From assembly GCA_964473205.1 (NCBI GenBank), contig CAYYOK010000073.1:1-16763 (forward strand): DNA of 16,763 bases, read 5' to 3'. A program made the translations under genes and the position numbers. Below the pieces are notes generated by a model. The model made no database searches. It was not told the origin of the DNA and saw nothing but the letters and a program-made list of their open reading frames with translations. Below are positions 15,097 to 16,763 of this stretch, piece after piece; position 1 is the first letter of the stretch; each line of letters begins with the position of its first letter. Source of the DNA: CAYMRL01 sp964473205 (GTDB lineage Bacteria > Deinococcota > Deinococci > Deinococcales > Trueperaceae).

Positions 15097-15122
15097 TAGA
15101 ATGCGAGAAGTCTCACAGGAGG
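15097..15122 (+). promoter_or_regulatory. Promoter-like TAGAAT and strong Shine-Dalgarno before the binding protein
   Basis: TAGAAT (15097-15102) with a weak CTTACC 16 nt upstream (15075-15080), followed by AGGAGG (15117-15122) 6 nt before ATG 15129. It repeats the -10 hexamer seen before mmsA and would allow the binding protein to be made in excess over the membrane subunits. Confidence 0.5.
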
Positions 15123-15128
15123 TGGTAG

Positions 15129-16178
15129 ATGTCCAGGTTCGTCAAGCTAGGCATCGTCGCGCTGTTGCTCTCCGCTGCGGTGGCATCGGCCCAGGGTCTG
15201 ATCGAGATCAACTTCCAGTCGAAGTGGTTCCCGCAGGCCCAGTTCGCCGGCTACTTCGTGGCGCAGGACCTCGGCTTCTACGCCGAGGAGGGACTGACGG
15301 TCAACATCCTCGACGGCGGCAACGTCAACCCGACCGTGCAGGTCGCGTCCGGCAACGCCGACTTCGGCACCGACTGGGTGGCGAACATGCTCGCCCAGCG
15401 CGAGCAGGGCCTCGACGTCGTCGCGATCGCGCAGATCTTCCAGACCTCCGGCTACCGCATGGTCGCCCTCAGCTCGTCGGGCATCGAGGAGATCGCCGAC
15501 ATGGCAGGCCGCAAGGTCGGCGTGTGGGCCTTCGGCAACGAGTTCGCCGCCGAGGCCGTGTTCGCGGCTGCCGGCTTCACCTCGAACCTCGACCCGACCC
15601 AGACCAACCCGGACATCGACGCGGTCGTGTACGCCTTCGATCCCTCGCTGGTGTTCCCCAACGAGGTCGACGTCGCCAGCGCGATGACCTACAACGAGCT
15701 CGACCAGATCATCGGCCTCGGCTACGAGCTCGACGTCCTGAGCGTGCTCGACCCGGCCGACATCGGCGCCGACCTGCTCGAGGACAACATCTTCACCACC
15801 CCCGCGCTGCTCGCGAACCCGAACTTCAAGGGCTCGGGCTTGAGCGGCCGCGAGGTCGCCGAGCGCTTCTTGCGCGCCACCATCCGCGGCTGGGAGTACG
15901 CCGTCGCCAACCAGGAGGAGGCCGTGCAGATCGTCCTCGCCCACTGCGGTGAGACCTGCGCCGGCTCCGGCAGCCGCCAGAGCCCGCTGATCCACCAGAC
16001 CTGGCAGATGGCCGAGGTCGCCAAGCTCGTGATGCCGACGTCAGGCACGCAAGTCGGTGCCCTTGACCGCGCGGCGTTCGACCGCTCGGTGGCCCTGCTC
16101 GTCGACGTCGGCCTGCTGAGCCAGAGCGTCTCGTTCGACGACGTGGTGACCACGAGCGTCTACGACGCGGTGAGGTAG
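15129..16178 (+). CDS. NMT1/THI5-like periplasmic substrate-binding protein of the ABC importer
   Basis: A 349-residue exported receptor. The signal peptide MSRFVKLGIVALLLSAAVASA is followed by a probable signal peptidase I cut before QGLIEINFQ. The mature protein has the NMT1/THI5 pattern: SKWFPQAQFAGYFVAQDLGF (31-50), YAEEGLTVNILDGG, GNADFGTDWVANMLAQREQG, DMAGRKVGVW (domain I/II hinge region) and FLRATIRGWEYAVANQEEAV. Relatives bind pyrimidine-like thiamine precursors (HMP, formylaminopyrimidine), sulfonates or nitrate. Its place at the end of a preTA-hydA operon points to uracil, thymine or a dihydropyrimidine as ligand, an inference from context. Two cysteines (273, 277) in HCGETCAG may pair. 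There is no lipobox, so it is probably free in the periplasm and docks on the permease pair. Confidence 0.92.
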   Translation: MSRFVKLGIVALLLSAAVASAQGLIEINFQSKWFPQAQFAGYFVAQDLGFYAEEGLTVNILDGGNVNPTVQVASGNADFGTDWVANMLAQREQGLDVVAIAQIFQTSGYRMVALSSSGIEEIADMAGRKVGVWAFGNEFAAEAVFAAAGFTSNLDPTQTNPDIDAVVYAFDPSLVFPNEVDVASAMTYNELDQIIGLGYELDVLSVLDPADIGADLLEDNIFTTPALLANPNFKGSGLSGREVAERFLRATIRGWEYAVANQEEAVQIVLAHCGETCAGSGSRQSPLIHQTWQMAEVAKLVMPTSGTQVGALDRAAFDRSVALLVDVGLLSQSVSFDDVVTTSVYDAVR

Positions 16179-16404
16179 CGCCCCGCTGCCGCCTAGTTCA
16201 CATGTTTCTCTCACGAATCGCGTAGACTCATAGCGCTTCGAGAGAGCGATGGACCGCTAGCGCGCAGCGGCGCGAGGCTCAGCTAGCTCGAAGCAGGCGG
16301 GCTGAGGCACACGGGCCGGGGAGCTGGCAGCAAGGCCCGAAGCCTGCCGGACGCCTTGGACGGGCGCGCAGCCGCGCGCACCTTCCGGCGGGAGAGGTTG
16401 GTAC
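16179..16404 (+). promoter_or_regulatory. Leader region of the small Gly-rich protein gene, with hairpins
   Basis: These 226 bases begin with a relatively AT-rich patch with TTCACA (16197-16202) and TAGACT (16223-16228), a possible promoter with an overlong 20-nt spacer. A nested stem follows: GCAGGC (16293-16298) with GCCTGC (16342-16347), enclosing GGGCC (16313-16317) with GGCCC (16334-16338). Next is a tight hairpin, GCGCGC-AGCC-GCGCGC (16364-16379). A Shine-Dalgarno, GAGAGG, lies 7 nt before ATG 16405. No known riboswitch consensus is recognised. Confidence 0.4.
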
Positions 16405-16686
16405 ATGGAGACCTGGTTACCGATCATCATCCAGTTGGTTGCGGGCGCCATCGGCGGGAACTTGGCCGGAGGGCGCGGCAAGGGGCTAGGAGGCACCGGC
16501 AACACCATCGCCGGCGCCGCGGGCGGGGTAGGCCTCGCCCAACTGCTGCAGCTGCTTGGCCTCGGGGCCGGCGGCACCTCGACCGACCTGATGTCGCTGC
16601 TGACCTCGATCGTCGGTGGCGGCGCGGGCGGCGGCATCCTGACCGCCATCCTCGGCTCCGTCATGGGTGGCAACAAGAAGGCCTGA
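16405..16686 (+). CDS. Small glycine-rich membrane protein, unknown function
   Basis: A 93-residue protein, 27 of them glycine. It starts METWLPIIIQLVAGAIGGNL, has a short basic Gly loop (GGRGKGLGG, about 22-30), a hydrophobic stretch AQLLQLLGLGAGG (45-57) and a final hydrophobic Gly-rich segment (about 66-88) ending NKKA. Repeated small-residue spacing (GG, GGG, AGG) favours tight helix packing in the membrane. I recall similar conserved but uncharacterised Gly-rich membrane proteins in other bacteria, without a known role. It has its own leader and terminator, so it is probably a single-gene unit rather than part of the pyrimidine operon. Confidence 0.75.
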   Translation: METWLPIIIQLVAGAIGGNLAGGRGKGLGGTGNTIAGAAGGVGLAQLLQLLGLGAGGTSTDLMSLLTSIVGGGAGGGILTAILGSVMGGNKKA

Positions 16687-16705
16687 GGCTCCAGCAAGAC
16701 GGATC

Positions 16706-16739
16706 CGCGGCGGGCCGGGACCGATCCCGGCCCGCCGCG
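16706..16739 (+). terminator. Strong hairpin terminator after the Gly-rich gene
   Basis: A perfect 15-bp stem, CGCGGCGGGCCGGGA with TCCCGGCCCGCCGCG, closes a 4-base CCGA loop. It begins 20 bases after the stop codon. Only a weak T-containing tract follows (TCGTTC), so it is a GC-rich stem without a classical U-run. Because it is symmetric it could also serve a convergent gene beyond the right edge. Confidence 0.75.
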
Positions 16740-16763
16740 TCGTTCAGTCGGTACGCCGCGCCT

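Noticed and set aside
16257..16697. 146-codon minus-strand frame opposite the Gly-rich gene
   Set aside because: Its proline-rich composition mirrors the Gly-rich coding strand, and no ribosome binding site was seen.
1..16763. Insertion sequences, phage genes, CRISPR arrays, toxin-antitoxin pairs
   Set aside because: I looked for transposase or integrase motifs, regularly spaced repeats and small coupled gene pairs of that type; none were found. The phage-like beta modules lie inside an intact permease gene, not in a prophage.

Overview
This is a GC-rich bacterial window with tightly packed genes. The organism looks diderm, because it carries a lipoprotein and exported proteins whose signal peptides end in A-Q. 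I lean towards a Deinococcota-like lineage. That rests on the mixture of leaderless starts (a -10-like TANNNT hexamer 6-8 nt before an ATG without Shine-Dalgarno) and strong AGGAGG-led starts, and on the signal-peptide style. It is an inference; no rRNA or marker gene is present.

Left part, minus strand (1-3770): the N-terminal third of an ammonium transporter running off the left edge, a Cys/Met-metabolism PLP enzyme (trans-sulfuration superfamily), and formate--tetrahydrofolate ligase (fhs). Next, on the plus strand, is a translationally coupled pair of exported proteins of unknown function: a small lipoprotein and a secreted concanavalin-A-like beta-sandwich protein (3900-4981).

Right part, plus strand (5184-16178): a long cluster for reductive pyrimidine use. 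CoA-acylating malonate/methylmalonate-semialdehyde dehydrogenase (mmsA) is followed by the two subunits of dihydropyrimidine dehydrogenase (preT, preA), dihydropyrimidinase (hydA), and a TauT/SsuC/ThiX-type ABC importer (ATPase, two different permeases, NMT1/THI5-like binding protein). The likely flow is import of a pyrimidine base, reduction by PreTA and ring opening by HydA. After two steps whose genes are not in the window (beta-ureidopropionase and a beta-alanine aminotransferase), MmsA would turn the semialdehyde into acetyl-CoA or propionyl-CoA. Most junctions overlap or nearly touch, so this is an operon with translational coupling. The binding protein has its own promoter-like sequence and the strongest ribosome binding site.

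The most unusual element is the first permease. It is about 660 residues long instead of about 260, because roughly 415 residues of tandem beta-rich modules sit between its first membrane helix and the permease core. The partner permease has its own extra N-terminal four-helix membrane domain. The window ends with a small glycine-rich membrane protein behind a foldable leader and followed by a very strong hairpin terminator. I saw no mobile element, tRNA, rRNA or CRISPR array.
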